Assembly: GCA_014378845.1 (NCBI GenBank) | Contig: JACMNB010000059.1 | Coordinates: 46,047 to 110,046, forward strand | Source: Methylotenera sp. | Lineage (GTDB): Bacteria; Pseudomonadota; Gammaproteobacteria; Burkholderiales; Methylophilaceae | Direction of reading: 5' to 3' | Length of the DNA: 64,000 nucleotides | Shown: positions 37,441 to 46,971 of the stretch, one piece after another | Position numbering within the stretch: position 1 is the stretch's first letter | Layout: each line of letters opens with the position of its first letter | Position numbers and translations under genes: made by a program | Notes under the pieces: model-generated | Databases searched by the model: none | Seen by the model: only the letters and a program-made list of their open reading frames with translations | What the model was told of the DNA's origin: nothing

Positions 37441-37545
37441 CCGTCATTCCCGCGAAAGCGGGAATCCATTTTGAATTAAAACAGGCGCGCTCAATAAAAT
37501 GTTGGGCACGCAACTGGATACCCGCTTTCGCGAGTATGACGAAAG
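37441..37545. repeat. GTCATTCCCGCG-type inverted repeat pair between metX and metW
   Basis: CGTCATTCCCGCGAAAGCGG and TACCCGCTTTCGCGAGTATG are imperfect reverse complements about 45 bp apart; each arm is itself a small palindrome (CCCGC-GAAA-GCGGG). The same family occurs in prmC (39431-39505) and at 46831-46940. The pair can fold into a long stem inside the metX-metW transcript. Confidence 0.85.
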
Positions 37546-37586
37546 TGGGGGATTGGGTTGAAAATAGGTGTGATCGAAAGTGCATC

Positions 37587-38732
37587 TTAAACTTCCACCT
37601 GGCTAAAATAACTACGCAAAATGCTGTGATAATGTGCATCGGGCATTAAAAACGCGTCATGCCCATGCGCGGCGGTGACTTCGGCGTAGCTCACTGTCAA
37701 CTCGTTATCCAGAAGCGCTTTTACAATTTCTCGCGAGCGCGCAGGCGAAAAGCGCCAATCGCTAGTGAATGACAGCACTAAAAATTCGGCCTTCACTTTA
37801 CTTAAGGCAGCGCTTAAATCGCCGCCAAAATCCAGCGCAGGGTCGTAATAATCCAGCGCGCGCGTCATACGCAAATAGGTGTTGGCATCGAACTCGCCGG
37901 CGAATTTATCGCCTTGGTAACGCAGATACGATTCCATTTCAAACTCGACATCGAAGCTATATTTGATTTCGTCTTTAAGCTTGCGGCCAAATTTTGCGCC
38001 CATCGCGTCGTCAGATAAATACGTGATGTGGCCTAGCATGCGCGCGATTCTTAAGCCTCTACGCGGCACTGTGTTGTGGCTGTAATAATCGCCAGCATAA
38101 AACTCGGGGTCAGTCATAATGGCTTGGCGCGCTACTTCGTTAAAGGCGATATTTTGCGCGGTTAAATTAGGCGCTGATGCAATCACCAGCGCATGCTTGA
38201 TTCGGGTAGGATACGCCAGCGTCCATTGCAGCGCTTGCATGCCGCCCAAGCTGCCGCCGATGACTGCCGCCAGCGTTTCAATGCCCAAATAATCCAACAA
38301 TAGTGCTTGCGAGTTCACCCAATCGTCTACGGTAACAATCGGAAAAGCCGCGCCAAAAGGCTTACCTGTGTCGGCGTTAACACTGCTAGGCCCAGAGCTG
38401 CCGTGGCAGCCGCCCAGATTATTCAAGCCAATCACAAAAAATTTATTGGTGTCTAAAGGTTTGTTGGGACCAATTAAATTATCCCACCAGCCTGCGCTTT
38501 TGTCGGACTCGTGATACTTGCCCGCCACGTGGTGATTGCCAGAAAGTGCGTGACAGACAATTACCGCGTTGCTTTTCGCGGCGTTGAGCGTGCCATAGGT
38601 TTCATACATCAAATCAAAGCTAGGTAAAACGGCACCGCTTTTTAAGGTAAGCGGTGCATCAAAATGCGCGGTTTGCGCAGAGACTATACCAACAGAACCG
38701 AAGCCAACAGAATTTGTAGAAATTTCACTCAT
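37587..38732 (-). CDS. metX: Homoserine O-acetyltransferase (or succinyltransferase) MetX
   Basis: An alpha/beta-hydrolase acyltransferase that starts the methionine branch. It has [13 protein letters not shown] near the N terminus, the nucleophile motif [13 protein letters not shown], and the catalytic Asp and His regions ([10 protein letters not shown] and [10 protein letters not shown]). 381 aa. Substrate preference (acetyl or succinyl) cannot be read by eye. Upstream, TATAAT ends only 6 bp from the ATG, so the transcript may be leaderless. It is cotranscribed with metW. Confidence 0.94.
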   Translation of the reverse strand: MSEISTNSVGFGSVGIVSAQTAHFDAPLTLKSGAVLPSFDLMYETYGTLNAAKSNAVIVCHALSGNHHVAGKYHESDKSAGWWDNLIGPNKPLDTNKFFVIGLNNLGGCHGSSGPSSVNADTGKPFGAAFPIVTVDDWVNSQALLLDYLGIETLAAVIGGSLGGMQALQWTLAYPTRIKHALVIASAPNLTAQNIAFNEVARQAIMTDPEFYAGDYYSHNTVPRRGLRIARMLGHITYLSDDAMGAKFGRKLKDEIKYSFDVEFEMESYLRYQGDKFAGEFDANTYLRMTRALDYYDPALDFGGDLSAALSKVKAEFLVLSFTSDWRFSPARSREIVKALLDNELTVSYAEVTAAHGHDAFLMPDAHYHSILRSYFSQVEV

Positions 38733-38781
38733 GCCATAATTATACTATTGAAAAGGCTATAAAGAATCTCCCAACCAAGCC

Positions 38782-38867
38782 GGTCATTCTGAGCGTCAGC
38801 GAAGAATCCAGTTTTTAAGGTTTTTTTTACAAGTACTTCTAGATTCTGCAGCAAGCCTCAGAATGAG
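38782..38867. repeat. GTCATTCTGAGCG-type inverted repeat pair
   Basis: GGTCATTCTGAGCGTCAGCG and CTGCAGCAAGCCTCAGAATG face each other around AAGAATCCAG / CTAGATTCT. It lies between the metX start and the prmC stop. The same family appears at 50014-50089, 51796-51884 and 52269-52303. Confidence 0.8.
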
Positions 38868-38869
38868 AG

Positions 38870-39943
38870 TTAAGAAATCTTACCAAGCGTCACGCGGTTA
38901 TTGCCGCTCAAATCTTTAATTGTTTCAACTTCGTTAAATCCAGCTTGTGTAAGCAAGTGTGCAACAGCTTCAGCTTGATTATAACCATGCTCTAAAAGTA
39001 AGCATCCATGCAGGATTAAGTGATTTTTTGCTTGCTTGATAATGGTGCGAATATCGTCTAAACCATCTGCGCCAGAAGCTAATGCGGATATTGGCTCAAA
39101 GCGTAAATCACTTTGTTTCAGGTGCGCGTCATCGGACTCGATGTAAGGTGGATTGCTAACGATGACATCAAATTTTTGCGCAATATTTTGGTGGTTTAAA
39201 GCCGAAAACCAATCGCTTAATATGAATTTCACATTACTGATATTTAAGTTTTGCGTGTTCTCAATCGCTATATCCAGCGCGGCTTGTGAGGCATCCAGCG
39301 CAGTGACATTCACTTGCGGGCGATGCTTGGCAATTGCTAATGCAATCGCGCCAGTGCCAGTGCCTAAATCCAAAACGCTAAACTCACACGCCTGCGTACC
39401 TTCACGGGTGTTATTCGCATCATTTACCTCGTCATTCCCACCAAAGTGGGAACCCATTTTTTGGTTTAAATTCAACATGGATTCCCACTTTCGCGAGAAT
39501 GACGGAGAAGAAGAGCTGTCGTTTTGTTGCCCTTCGACAAGCTCAGGGCGAACGGGCGCAGATAAATCCCGTTCGTGGTGAGCTTGTCGAACCATGATTG
39601 GAATCCTAGCAAGTGCCGCCTCCACCAACGTTTCCGTATCAGGTCGCGGAATCAGTGTAGCGGGTGTGACTTTTAGCTTTAAACCATAAAACTCACGATA
39701 ACCCAAAATATAAGCAATTGGCTCGCCGTTTAAACGTCTTTGCAGCATAGTTCTGTAAGCCTCATAGATATTTGGCTGCAGGGCATCGTTTTCATGTGCA
39801 ATTAACCATGCGCGATTTATATTTAGCACGTGTTGCAACAACAATTGCGCTTCAAGTTTTGCAGTTTCGGCCTGAATGCCTTGCGCCTTTAGTTGCACGG
39901 CGGCCAGTAAAAGTGTGGATTTTATTGAGTGAGCGTTGGTCAT
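38870..39943 (-). CDS. prmC: Peptide chain release factor N5-glutamine methyltransferase with a repeat-derived insertion
   Basis: It methylates the GGQ glutamine of release factors; its substrate gene prfA lies upstream. The N-terminal helical domain ends with YREFYGLKLKVTPATLIPRPDTETLVEAAL. The catalytic domain has VLDLGTGTGAIALAIAKH (SAM) and VIVSNPPYI (the NPPY glutamine-binding loop). Between them, residues ~115-172 are encoded by two intergenic-type palindromic repeats (39431-39505 and 39530-39597) that stay in frame, giving VRQAHHERD, VRPELVEG and FSRKWES peptides. The protein is 357 aa, against about 280-300 for the family. The linker position suggests the enzyme may still work. Confidence 0.93.
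   Translation of the reverse strand: MTNAHSIKSTLLLAAVQLKAQGIQAETAKLEAQLLLQHVLNINRAWLIAHENDALQPNIYEAYRTMLQRRLNGEPIAYILGYREFYGLKLKVTPATLIPRPDTETLVEAALARIPIMVRQAHHERDLSAPVRPELVEGQQNDSSSSPSFSRKWESMLNLNQKMGSHFGGNDEVNDANNTREGTQACEFSVLDLGTGTGAIALAIAKHRPQVNVTALDASQAALDIAIENTQNLNISNVKFILSDWFSALNHQNIAQKFDVIVSNPPYIESDDAHLKQSDLRFEPISALASGADGLDDIRTIIKQAKNHLILHGCLLLEHGYNQAEAVAHLLTQAGFNEVETIKDLSGNNRVTLGKIS
39431..39505. repeat. GTCATTCCC-type inverted repeat pair inside prmC
   Basis: GTCATTCCCACCAAAGTGGG and ATTCCCACTTTCGCGAGAATG are paired palindromic arms of the same family as 37441-37545, here lying within the prmC reading frame. Confidence 0.85.
39530..39597. repeat. CCCTTCGACAAGCTCAGGG-type inverted repeat pair inside prmC
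   Basis: CCCTTCGACAAGCTCAGGGC and GTTCGTGGTGAGCTTGTCGA form the inverted pair; it is 25 bp from the other repeat pair and also within the prmC frame. Confidence 0.88.
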
Positions 39944-39962
39944 TTAATGGATAGGGTTTGAA

Positions 39963-40035
39963 GGGTGGGTAACTTTGTTACCCACGCGAAGGATGTTACA
40001 TACAGCGTTCCGCGTGGGTTCAAGAACCCACCCTA
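39963..40035. repeat. GGGTGGGT-type inverted repeat pair
   Basis: AGGGTGGGTAACTTTGTTACCCACGCG faces CGCGTGGGTTCAAGAACCCACCCT. Each arm is a small hairpin and the two arms together can pair. It lies between the start of prmC and the upstream hypothetical gene, in the hemA-prfA-prmC run. Confidence 0.8.
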
Positions 40036-40045
40036 CTTTACTGGG

Positions 40046-40573
40046 TTAGTTGCTTATGTCAAATGGGCAAATATCTTGATGTGCCTTGCACAATTCCTCG
40101 TCATCAGGCAGGAATACATATGATTCTAATTCCTTATAGTAATTACCAGTGAAACCCCAGCGTGCATATGACCAGTGACCACTTGAACCGCCTTCTGTAA
40201 CTATCTGGCGCAATCTATTATTTTTCTCTTCTTTAAATTCAACCACGTTGGTGATTGTGTGCATGATGCTTTTGTAAGAGTTTTTGATTTTTGACACAAC
40301 CCAAACCGGTCCAGAACTCGCACCCCAGCCACATGCATTAGAGGTTGTTACAACAAAACTAGAATCTTTTTTACTATTAGAAAGATTAATAGCTTTACCT
40401 ATTAATTTGCAGTTCGTAAATTCAAACTGATTTTGTGCATGAAATGTTCTTTGAACGGTTTTTTCCACTTGCTTTGGTAATGGTTTAAGGCCTTCTTCTT
40501 CAATGTTGAAATCTTGAGCAAAAGCCTGATTTATGCAAACAAAGAATGCAATGATAAAGCGGTGTAAGTACAT
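40046..40573 (-). CDS. Hypothetical secreted protein between prfA and prmC
   Basis: A 175-residue protein with a signal peptide ([21 protein letters not shown]). The mature part starts acidic, then has KTVQRTFHAQNQFEFTNCKLIGKAIN, a glycine-rich stretch SNACGWGASSGPVWVV and four cysteines in all (near residues 54, 81, 161 and 169). I do not recognise a family. It shares one base with the prfA stop, so it is translated right after prfA, yet hemA-prfA-prmC is normally uninterrupted. Its Lys/Asn-rich composition differs somewhat from its neighbours. It is probably a lineage-specific insertion. Confidence 0.7.
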   Translation of the reverse strand: MYLHRFIIAFFVCINQAFAQDFNIEEEGLKPLPKQVEKTVQRTFHAQNQFEFTNCKLIGKAINLSNSKKDSSFVVTTSNACGWGASSGPVWVVSKIKNSYKSIMHTITNVVEFKEEKNNRLRQIVTEGGSSGHWSYARWGFTGNYYKELESYVFLPDDEELCKAHQDICPFDISN

Positions 40574-41655
40574 TAATTATCCTCACCCAAACTCGCCAGC
40601 AAATCCGCCTGATGTTCCGCCATCAATGCGCCAATTAATTCATCCATATCGCCTTCGGTAATCGCATCAATTTTGTACAAAGTTAAATTAATGCGGTGGT
40701 CGGTGATGCGGCCTTGCGGGTAGTTGTAGGTTCTAATGCGCTCGCTACGGTCGCCAGAGCCGATGAGCGATTTACGCTCAGAGGCAATTGCGCTATTTTG
40801 TGCATCGACTTGTTTGCTTTTAATGCGCGCGGCCAAAACCGCTAAAGCCTGCGCTTTATTGGCGTGTTGGCTGCGGCCTTCTTGGCATTCCACCACAATG
40901 CCTGTGGGCGCGTGTGTAATGCGCACGGCAGAATCGGTTTTGTTAATGTGTTGGCCGCCTGCGCCGCTGGCTCTATAAGTGTCAATGCGAATATCGGTGG
41001 GGTTGATGATGGTGTCGTTAATTTCGTCGGCCTCTGCCAACACAGCCACTGTACACGCGCTAGTGTGAATGCGGCCTTGGGTTTCGGTATCTGGCACACG
41101 TTGCACACGATGCACGCCAGACTCAAACTTCATTTTAGAATACGCGCCGTAGCCTTCAATTTTAGCGATAATTTCTTTGTAGCCGCCCACTTCTGACTCG
41201 TTGGCCGACATAATCTCGACTTTCCATTTTTGCCGATCGGCATAGCGGCTGTACATGCGGTATAAATCGCCGCAAAATAAGCCCGATTCATCGCCGCCAG
41301 TACCTGCGCGAATCTCCAAAAAGATATTTTTGTCATCATTGGGGTCTTTTGGCAGCAGCAGCAATTGCAATGCGCTTTCTACTGCTTCTAGTTTGACTTT
41401 ACCGCTGGCAATTTCCTCTTGTGCGAACTCTTTCATCTCTATGTCGCTTAACATGGTTTGGGCTTCTGCAATGTCTTTTTCGGCTTGTTCAAACGCATGA
41501 TATTGCTCGACAATCGGCGTGATTTCAGCGTGCTCTTGGGTAATTTTTCGATAATTATCCATGTTGTTGGTGACGCCTTCGCTGCTCATCAGGCGGTTTA
41601 GTTCTTCTAGGCGCTCGCTCAAAATGGCGAGTTTTCTTAACATACTTGGTTTCAT
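40573..41655 (-). CDS. prfA: Peptide chain release factor 1
   Basis: It ends translation at UAA/UAG. The GGQ loop is in [18 protein letters not shown]. The anticodon-like PxT motif ([17 protein letters not shown]) is of RF1 type, and [16 protein letters not shown] follows. 360 aa, full length. It lies between hemA and a hypothetical gene, with its modifying enzyme PrmC downstream. Confidence 0.97.
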   Translation of the reverse strand: MKPSMLRKLAILSERLEELNRLMSSEGVTNNMDNYRKITQEHAEITPIVEQYHAFEQAEKDIAEAQTMLSDIEMKEFAQEEIASGKVKLEAVESALQLLLLPKDPNDDKNIFLEIRAGTGGDESGLFCGDLYRMYSRYADRQKWKVEIMSANESEVGGYKEIIAKIEGYGAYSKMKFESGVHRVQRVPDTETQGRIHTSACTVAVLAEADEINDTIINPTDIRIDTYRASGAGGQHINKTDSAVRITHAPTGIVVECQEGRSQHANKAQALAVLAARIKSKQVDAQNSAIASERKSLIGSGDRSERIRTYNYPQGRITDHRINLTLYKIDAITEGDMDELIGALMAEHQADLLASLGEDN

Positions 41656-41673
41656 ATTATTTTTGGCTTCATA

Positions 41674-42933
41674 TTAATTCTTAATTTGGTATAGCTGTTT
41701 GATGATATTTTCTAATCTGGCATGCTCGTCGCCGTGCGCTTGGTTTAATGCGTGGCTAGGCGCATGCAAAAACTTGTTGGTTAGCGCATTGCTAAGTGCT
41801 TCTAACACAATTTCAGGCGGCTCGCCTTTTTGCATTAGCTTAAGCGCTTTTTCCAATTCGGTTAGTCGCATCGCTTCAGCTTGGTCACGCAGGGCTTTAA
41901 TGGTCGGCACGGCGTCGCGCTTAGCTAGCCATTGCATAAACGTTTCTACGCGGGCTTGCACAATTACTTCGGCGTTAATGGCCGCTGTTTGGCGATTTTC
42001 TAAACCATTATTGACCACTTGCGCAAGGTCATCCACGGTGTACAAAAACACATCGTCCAGTTGCGAAACCTCTGATTCAATATCTCTTGGCACCGCTAAA
42101 TCGACCATAAAAATTGGTCGATGACGGCGCGCTTTAACCGCGCGCTCTACCATGCCTAGGCCAACGATGGGCAACTGGCTGGCGGTGCTGGTAATCAAAA
42201 TATCAAATTCGGCAAAATGGGCGGGTAAATCTTGCAGCAAAATAGCTTGCGCGCTTACGCCCTGCGCAATTATTTTATCAGCCAAACTTTCGCCGCGCTC
42301 TAACGTGCGGTTGGCCACGGTTATGCTTTTTGGTTGTTGCGCGGCAAAATGATTTGCACATAGCTCTATCATTTCGCCCGCGCCAATCAACAACACTTTT
42401 TGCTGTGAAATATCACCAAAAATACGCTGCGCTAATTTAACCGCCGCCGCCGCCATGCTAATGCTGCTGCTGCCAATATCGGTATTGGTGCGCACTTCTT
42501 TGGCGACTTCAAATGTGCGTTGAAACAGCTTGTGCAAGAGTGTGCCCAGCGTGCCAGCGTCTTGCGCTATTTTGATGGATTGCTTAAATTGACCTAAAAT
42601 TTGCGGCTCGCCCAGCACCATGCTATCTAGCCCACTGGCCACGCGAAAAGCATGTTTAACCGCCTCTTGATTGGTGAGCGTGTAGGTGTAAGGCTGAATA
42701 TGACTTAAATCTAAGCGGTGATACCGCGCAAGCCAATTGATAATGGGCTGCGGTGTTGCCGATTGCACATAAATCTCTGTGCGATTGCAAGTGGATAAAA
42801 TAGCGGCCTCTGCCACATTTTGCGCTGTTAAATCGCTTAACGCATGACGCAAGTTGGCCTCATTAAACGCAACGTTTTCGCGAATGGCAATTGGGGCGGT
42901 GGTGTGATTCACACCAATGGTATAAAGCTGCAT
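41674..42933 (-). CDS. hemA: Glutamyl-tRNA reductase
   Basis: First committed step of tetrapyrrole synthesis by the C5 pathway: Glu-tRNA to glutamate semialdehyde with NADPH. Motifs are [12 protein letters not shown] (catalytic Cys), [34 protein letters not shown] (NADPH fold) and a C-terminal dimerisation helix. 419 aa. It opens the minus-strand hemA-prfA-prmC run and is divergent from rpe. HemB is encoded at 50.1 kb. Confidence 0.96.
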   Translation of the reverse strand: MQLYTIGVNHTTAPIAIRENVAFNEANLRHALSDLTAQNVAEAAILSTCNRTEIYVQSATPQPIINWLARYHRLDLSHIQPYTYTLTNQEAVKHAFRVASGLDSMVLGEPQILGQFKQSIKIAQDAGTLGTLLHKLFQRTFEVAKEVRTNTDIGSSSISMAAAAVKLAQRIFGDISQQKVLLIGAGEMIELCANHFAAQQPKSITVANRTLERGESLADKIIAQGVSAQAILLQDLPAHFAEFDILITSTASQLPIVGLGMVERAVKARRHRPIFMVDLAVPRDIESEVSQLDDVFLYTVDDLAQVVNNGLENRQTAAINAEVIVQARVETFMQWLAKRDAVPTIKALRDQAEAMRLTELEKALKLMQKGEPPEIVLEALSNALTNKFLHAPSHALNQAHGDEHARLENIIKQLYQIKN

Positions 42934-43065
42934 ACTGCTATTTTAACAAGTCTTTAATGGAATGCGACAAAAACCTAAACACCAGATGTGGAAAGATTAA
43001 AAAAGTAAGCTAAAATAACGCATTAACTAACTTTTAGCTGACTTTTGTCGCAAGGATTATCTAAA

Positions 43066-43773
43066 ATGAGCAAAACCTATCGTATCGCCCCCAGTATTTT
43101 ATCGGCCAACTTTGCCAAATTGGGTCAAGAAATTGACGACGTGATTTCTTCTGGCACCGATTTTGTGCACTTTGACGTAATGGATAATCACTTTGTGCCG
43201 AACCTGACGATTGGCCCATTAGTGTGCGAGTCAATTCGTGAAATTGCTGCCAAAGTTGGCGGCATTATCGATGTGCATTTGATGGTAGAGCCAGTTGACC
43301 GCATTATTCCTGATTTTGCTAAAGCGGGCGCGAACATTATTACTTTTCACCCAGAGGCATCGAAACACATTGACCGCAGCCTAAGTATGGTGCGCGATTT
43401 GGGTTGTAAAGCTGGTTTGGTGTTTAACCCAGCCACGCCATTACATTATTTAGATTATGTGATGGATAAAGTCGATATGATTTTACTCATGTCGGTTAAC
43501 CCAGGTTTTGGCGGGCAAAAATTTATTCCTAGCACTTTAGGCAAGCTTAAAGAAGCGCGCGCTCGCATTGATGCCTATACCGCAGCAACTGGTCGCGAAA
43601 TTTATTTAGAAGTAGATGGCGGCGTAAACGCGCAGAATATTGCCGACATTGCGCGTGCTGGCGCCGATACATTTGTTGCGGGCAACGCCATCTTTACCAA
43701 AGGCTTAGACACAGATAAAAATCGTTATAACACGGTAGTCGGCGAGCTACGCGCATCGCTGGCAACGGTTTAA
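43066..43773 (+). CDS. rpe: Ribulose-phosphate 3-epimerase
   Basis: A TIM-barrel metalloenzyme that interconverts Ru5P and Xu5P. In a methylotroph it also serves the ribulose monophosphate cycle. Motifs are [53 protein letters not shown] and [10 protein letters not shown] 43066 is chosen over TTG 43045 because AAGGA precedes it and it fits the family start. 235 aa. First gene of the rpe-gph-trp cluster. Confidence 0.96.
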   Translation: MSKTYRIAPSILSANFAKLGQEIDDVISSGTDFVHFDVMDNHFVPNLTIGPLVCESIREIAAKVGGIIDVHLMVEPVDRIIPDFAKAGANIITFHPEASKHIDRSLSMVRDLGCKAGLVFNPATPLHYLDYVMDKVDMILLMSVNPGFGGQKFIPSTLGKLKEARARIDAYTAATGREIYLEVDGGVNAQNIADIARAGADTFVAGNAIFTKGLDTDKNRYNTVVGELRASLATV

Positions 43774-43809
43774 CTAAACTCTGCCATCATTAATTGTCTG
43801 GCCTTAGAT

Positions 43810-44475
43810 TTGTTTAAAGTAAAATTAATCATGTTTGATCTAGACGGTACGCTGGTGCACACCGCGCCTGAAATTGCCCAAGCCGCCAATTGGATGCTGG
43901 CCGATTTGGGCAAACCAATTCTACCGATTGCTCAAGTGCAAAGCTATATTGGCGAAGGCGCGGTTAAGCTGATTAAACGCTGCTTAACGGGCGATTTACA
44001 TGCCGAACCTGATGCGAAATTGTTTGAAACCGCCGAAAACATATTTTTTGCCCATTATGCCAATAATGTAGTGGCAAGCAAGCCATTTGATGGCGTAGAA
44101 GCTGGCCTGCAAGCCGCGCAGAATAAAGGCTACAAGCTAGCCTGCGTCACCAATAAACCCGCGCAATTTACCCAGCCATTATTGCAATCAAGCGGTTTGG
44201 ACGCCTATTTTGAGATGGTGGTTTCTGGCGACACACTGCCAAAAAAGAAGCCAGACCCGATGCAATTGCATCATATTTGCGCGCAGTTAAAAATAGATGA
44301 ATTTGAGGCGCTGCTAGTGGGCGATTCTGATACGGATGTAAACGCTGCGCGCGCGGCAGGCTGTTTTATTATTACCGTGCCTTATGGATATAATCAAGGC
44401 CGTGCAATTGATAATAGCATGGTTGACGCGACCATTAACGATTTAACCGAATTAACAAGCCTGCTAACTAATTGA
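43810..44475 (+). CDS. gph: Phosphoglycolate phosphatase (HAD family)
   Basis: A HAD hydrolase with motif I MFDLDGTLVHT, motif II VTNKPAQF, a conserved KKPDPMQLHH lysine and motif IV LLVGDSDTDVNAARAAG. 221 aa. The TTG start at 43810 is kept because the residues FKVKLI before MFDLDGT form the first beta strand; ATG 43831 would remove it. Its place between rpe and trpE is a classic arrangement. Substrate specificity is by context. Confidence 0.9.
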   Translation: MFKVKLIMFDLDGTLVHTAPEIAQAANWMLADLGKPILPIAQVQSYIGEGAVKLIKRCLTGDLHAEPDAKLFETAENIFFAHYANNVVASKPFDGVEAGLQAAQNKGYKLACVTNKPAQFTQPLLQSSGLDAYFEMVVSGDTLPKKKPDPMQLHHICAQLKIDEFEALLVGDSDTDVNAARAAGCFIITVPYGYNQGRAIDNSMVDATINDLTELTSLLTN

Positions 44476-44521
44476 TTATCAACATAATTAACCATAAATA
44501 CTATTTTTTGGCAGAACTAAC

Positions 44522-44566
44522 ATGAGGACAATCATACATTTTTTAAGTTGGCGTAGATGGCGCTAG
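44522..44566 (+). CDS. trpL: Candidate trp leader peptide (14 aa)
   Basis: Between gph and trpE a short frame reads MRTIIHFLSWRRWR then TAG. Two of its last five codons are Trp (UGG), spaced by two Arg codons, as in ribosome-stalling trp leader peptides. A possible promoter (TTGATT, 17 bp, TAAATA at 44472-44500) would start the RNA about 15 bp before the ATG. A perfect 8-bp hairpin (TTTTGCAA-TTAT-TTGCAAAA, 44578-44597) follows. No T-run is seen, so control, if any, may act on trpE translation or through another fold. No strong ribosome site is visible. The call is inference from position and codon content. Confidence 0.5.
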   Translation: MRTIIHFLSWRRWR

Positions 44567-44577
44567 TTTTAGCCGAG

Positions 44578-44597
44578 TTTTGCAATTATTTGCAAAA
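44578..44597 (+). promoter_or_regulatory. Hairpin in the trpE leader
   Basis: TTTTGCAA and TTGCAAAA pair perfectly over 8 bp with a TTAT loop, 12 bp after the candidate leader-peptide stop and 35 bp before trpE. It may be part of a trp attenuation or translation-control structure. Confidence 0.5.
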
Positions 44598-44631
44598 GCC
44601 TTAAGTCACATTAAAAATGTAGAAAGAAATC

Positions 44632-46137
44632 ATGTTTACAATCATTAATCAAACCGAATTTAATGCACTAGCTGCAGAAGGTTACAATCGAATTCCATTG
44701 GTGTTAGAAACCTTTGCCGATCTCGATACGCCGTTATCCCTTTACCTCAAACTTGCCAATCTTCCGTTTTCTTACTTGCTAGAAAGTGTGCAAGGCGGCG
44801 AGCGTTTTGGGCGCTATTCCATCATTGGCTTGCCCGCCAAAACACGCATTGTGGCGCATGGTTTTACCGTGCAAGTACTTGAAAATAATACAATTATCGA
44901 AAAAAATGACAATACCAATGCACTCGATTTCATTCGGTCATTCCAAGCGCGTTTTAAAACGCCGCCATACGCGGGTTTGCCGCGTTTTACGGGTGGTTTA
45001 GCAGGTTATTTTGGTTACGAAACGATTCGTTATATTGAAAAACGCTTGAGCGAAACCAATAAACCTGATGCCATCAATACGCCAGATGTTTTACTGATGG
45101 TTTCAGAAGAAATTGCTGTGGTTGATAATTTAAGTGGCAAACTTTATTTCATCGTATACGCGAATCCAAATGAGGCCAATGCTTACGAAAATGCGCTTGC
45201 TCGCCTGAGTGATTTGGTCACCCAATTACGTAAAACAGTGGCGATTCCAGAATCTGTGCCAATGGCCAAAACCCAAGCCAGCTCTGAGTTTGGCGAAGAA
45301 AATTTTAAAGCAGCCGTTATCAAAGCGCAAGCTTACATTTTAGAAGGCGACATCATGCAAGTGGTGTTAAGCCAGCGCATGAGCCAAACATTTACCGCGC
45401 CGCCTTTAAGCTTATACCGCGCCTTACGCAGCTTAAATCCATCGCCTTATATGTTTTATTACGATATGGGCGATCATCATGTGGTTGGCGCTTCGCCAGA
45501 AATTTTGGTGCGTTTAGACGACGGCGTTGTGACTTCGCGCCCCATTGCTGGCACACGCCCGCGCGGCAAAACGCGGGAGCAAGATTTGGCACTTGCCGAT
45601 GAGTTGCTTGCCGACCCAAAAGAGCGCGCAGAACACGTGCAACTGATGGATTTAGGCCGCAACGATGTTGGCCGCGTCGCGCAAATTGGCACGGTAAAAG
45701 TCACCGATAATATGCTGATTGAGCGTTACAGCCACGTGATGCACATCGTTAGCAACGTCGAAGGCAAGCTCAAACCTGGGCTAGACGCAATAGACGTGCT
45801 AAAAGCCACTTTCCCCGCTGGCACAGTTTCTGGCGCGCCAAAAGTGCGCGCGATGGAAATTATCGATGAGCTAGAACCCACGAAACGCGGCATCTATGCA
45901 GGCGCGGTGGGCTATTTGGGCTTTAATGGTGATATGGATGTGGCGATAGCGATTCGTACTGGCATCATCAAAGACAATACCCTTTACGTGCAAGCAGGAG
46001 CGGGCATTGTGGCCGATTCAATTCCTCAAAATGAATGGGATGAGACGCAAAACAAGGCTCAAGCGGTGCTACGCGCGGCAGAGCTTGTGCAGCTAGGTCT
46101 TGATTCAACATCGGCTGACTCGAAAGTAGGCATTTAA
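44632..46137 (+). CDS. trpE: Anthranilate synthase component I
   Basis: It converts chorismate to anthranilate using ammonia from TrpG. It has an N-terminal domain with the [18 protein letters not shown] tryptophan-feedback region, then the chorismate-binding domain with [31 protein letters not shown] and [18 protein letters not shown]. 501 aa. GAAAGA precedes the ATG. trpG begins on the next base after its stop, so the two are cotranslated. Confidence 0.97.
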   Translation: MFTIINQTEFNALAAEGYNRIPLVLETFADLDTPLSLYLKLANLPFSYLLESVQGGERFGRYSIIGLPAKTRIVAHGFTVQVLENNTIIEKNDNTNALDFIRSFQARFKTPPYAGLPRFTGGLAGYFGYETIRYIEKRLSETNKPDAINTPDVLLMVSEEIAVVDNLSGKLYFIVYANPNEANAYENALARLSDLVTQLRKTVAIPESVPMAKTQASSEFGEENFKAAVIKAQAYILEGDIMQVVLSQRMSQTFTAPPLSLYRALRSLNPSPYMFYYDMGDHHVVGASPEILVRLDDGVVTSRPIAGTRPRGKTREQDLALADELLADPKERAEHVQLMDLGRNDVGRVAQIGTVKVTDNMLIERYSHVMHIVSNVEGKLKPGLDAIDVLKATFPAGTVSGAPKVRAMEIIDELEPTKRGIYAGAVGYLGFNGDMDVAIAIRTGIIKDNTLYVQAGAGIVADSIPQNEWDETQNKAQAVLRAAELVQLGLDSTSADSKVGI

Positions 46138-46719
46138 ATGTTATTAATGATTGATAACTACGACTCTTTTACTTACAACCTTGTGCAGTATTTAGGCGAG
46201 CTTGGCCAAGACGTACAAGTGTATAGAAACGATGAAATAAGCTTAAAAAAAATCGCTGAACTTAAGCCAAAATACATCGTTATTTCGCCTGGCCCATGCA
46301 CGCCAAATGAGGCGGGTATTAGCTTGGCGCTGATTAACGAATTCGCAGGCAAAATCCCGCTACTGGGCGTTTGCTTAGGCCACCAAAGTATCGGTCAGGC
46401 CTTTGGCGGCAACATTATTAAAGCCAAAACGCTGATGCACGGCAAAACTTCACTCATTCATCACAACAATATTGGCGTATTTAGCAATCTGCCAAATCCT
46501 TATACCGCTACGCGCTACCATTCGTTAGTGATTGAGCGGGAAACAATTCCCGATTGCTTGGACATTACCGCTTGGACACAAGACGTTAATGGTGAGTTTG
46601 GTGAAATTATGGGCGTAAAACACAAAACCTTGGCGGTAGAAGGTGTGCAGTTTCACCCAGAATCAGTGCTGACAGAACATGGTCACGATTTGCTGAGCAA
46701 CTTTTTGAAAGCCTACTAA
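46138..46719 (+). CDS. trpG: Anthranilate synthase component II (glutamine amidotransferase)
   Basis: A class I glutamine amidotransferase that feeds ammonia to TrpE. It has [16 protein letters not shown] at the start, the nucleophile in [17 protein letters not shown], and His-Glu in [16 protein letters not shown]. 193 aa. In such bacteria it may also serve para-aminobenzoate synthesis. Directly follows trpE. Confidence 0.96.
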   Translation: MLLMIDNYDSFTYNLVQYLGELGQDVQVYRNDEISLKKIAELKPKYIVISPGPCTPNEAGISLALINEFAGKIPLLGVCLGHQSIGQAFGGNIIKAKTLMHGKTSLIHHNNIGVFSNLPNPYTATRYHSLVIERETIPDCLDITAWTQDVNGEFGEIMGVKHKTLAVEGVQFHPESVLTEHGHDLLSNFLKAY

Positions 46720-46830
46720 CTATCCCCTCGCCCTGTAAGGAAAGAAAGGCTGGAAGAGAGGGTGATGGTAGGCGAGAGGGTGAAAGTTTGAGCTTGCTCA
46801 AAATGCCATAGCGCACAGCACATTACTCTC

Positions 46831-46940
46831 CCGTCATTCCCGCGCAGGCGGGAATCTAGGCCGGCATGAGCTTATTGGATTTTGGAAACATTGGATAAAT
46901 TGAAATTTGACTGGATACCCCCTGCGCGGGTATGACGAAA
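46831..46940. repeat. GTCATTCCCGCG-type inverted repeat pair
   Basis: CCGTCATTCCCGCGCAGGCG and CCCCCTGCGCGGGTATGACG face each other about 50 bp apart between trpG and trpD. The flanking 46720-46830 stretch has no gene; it contains CCCTCGCCCTGTAAGG with a facing GGCGAGAGGGT that can pair. Confidence 0.85.
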
Positions 46941-46971
46941 TCTGTAGAAACTATGCTATACATTTAAAGAT

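Noticed and set aside
37425-37649. Short ORFs on both strands between metX and metW
   Set aside because: They translate a GTCATTCCCGCG palindromic repeat and the end of metX; not genes.
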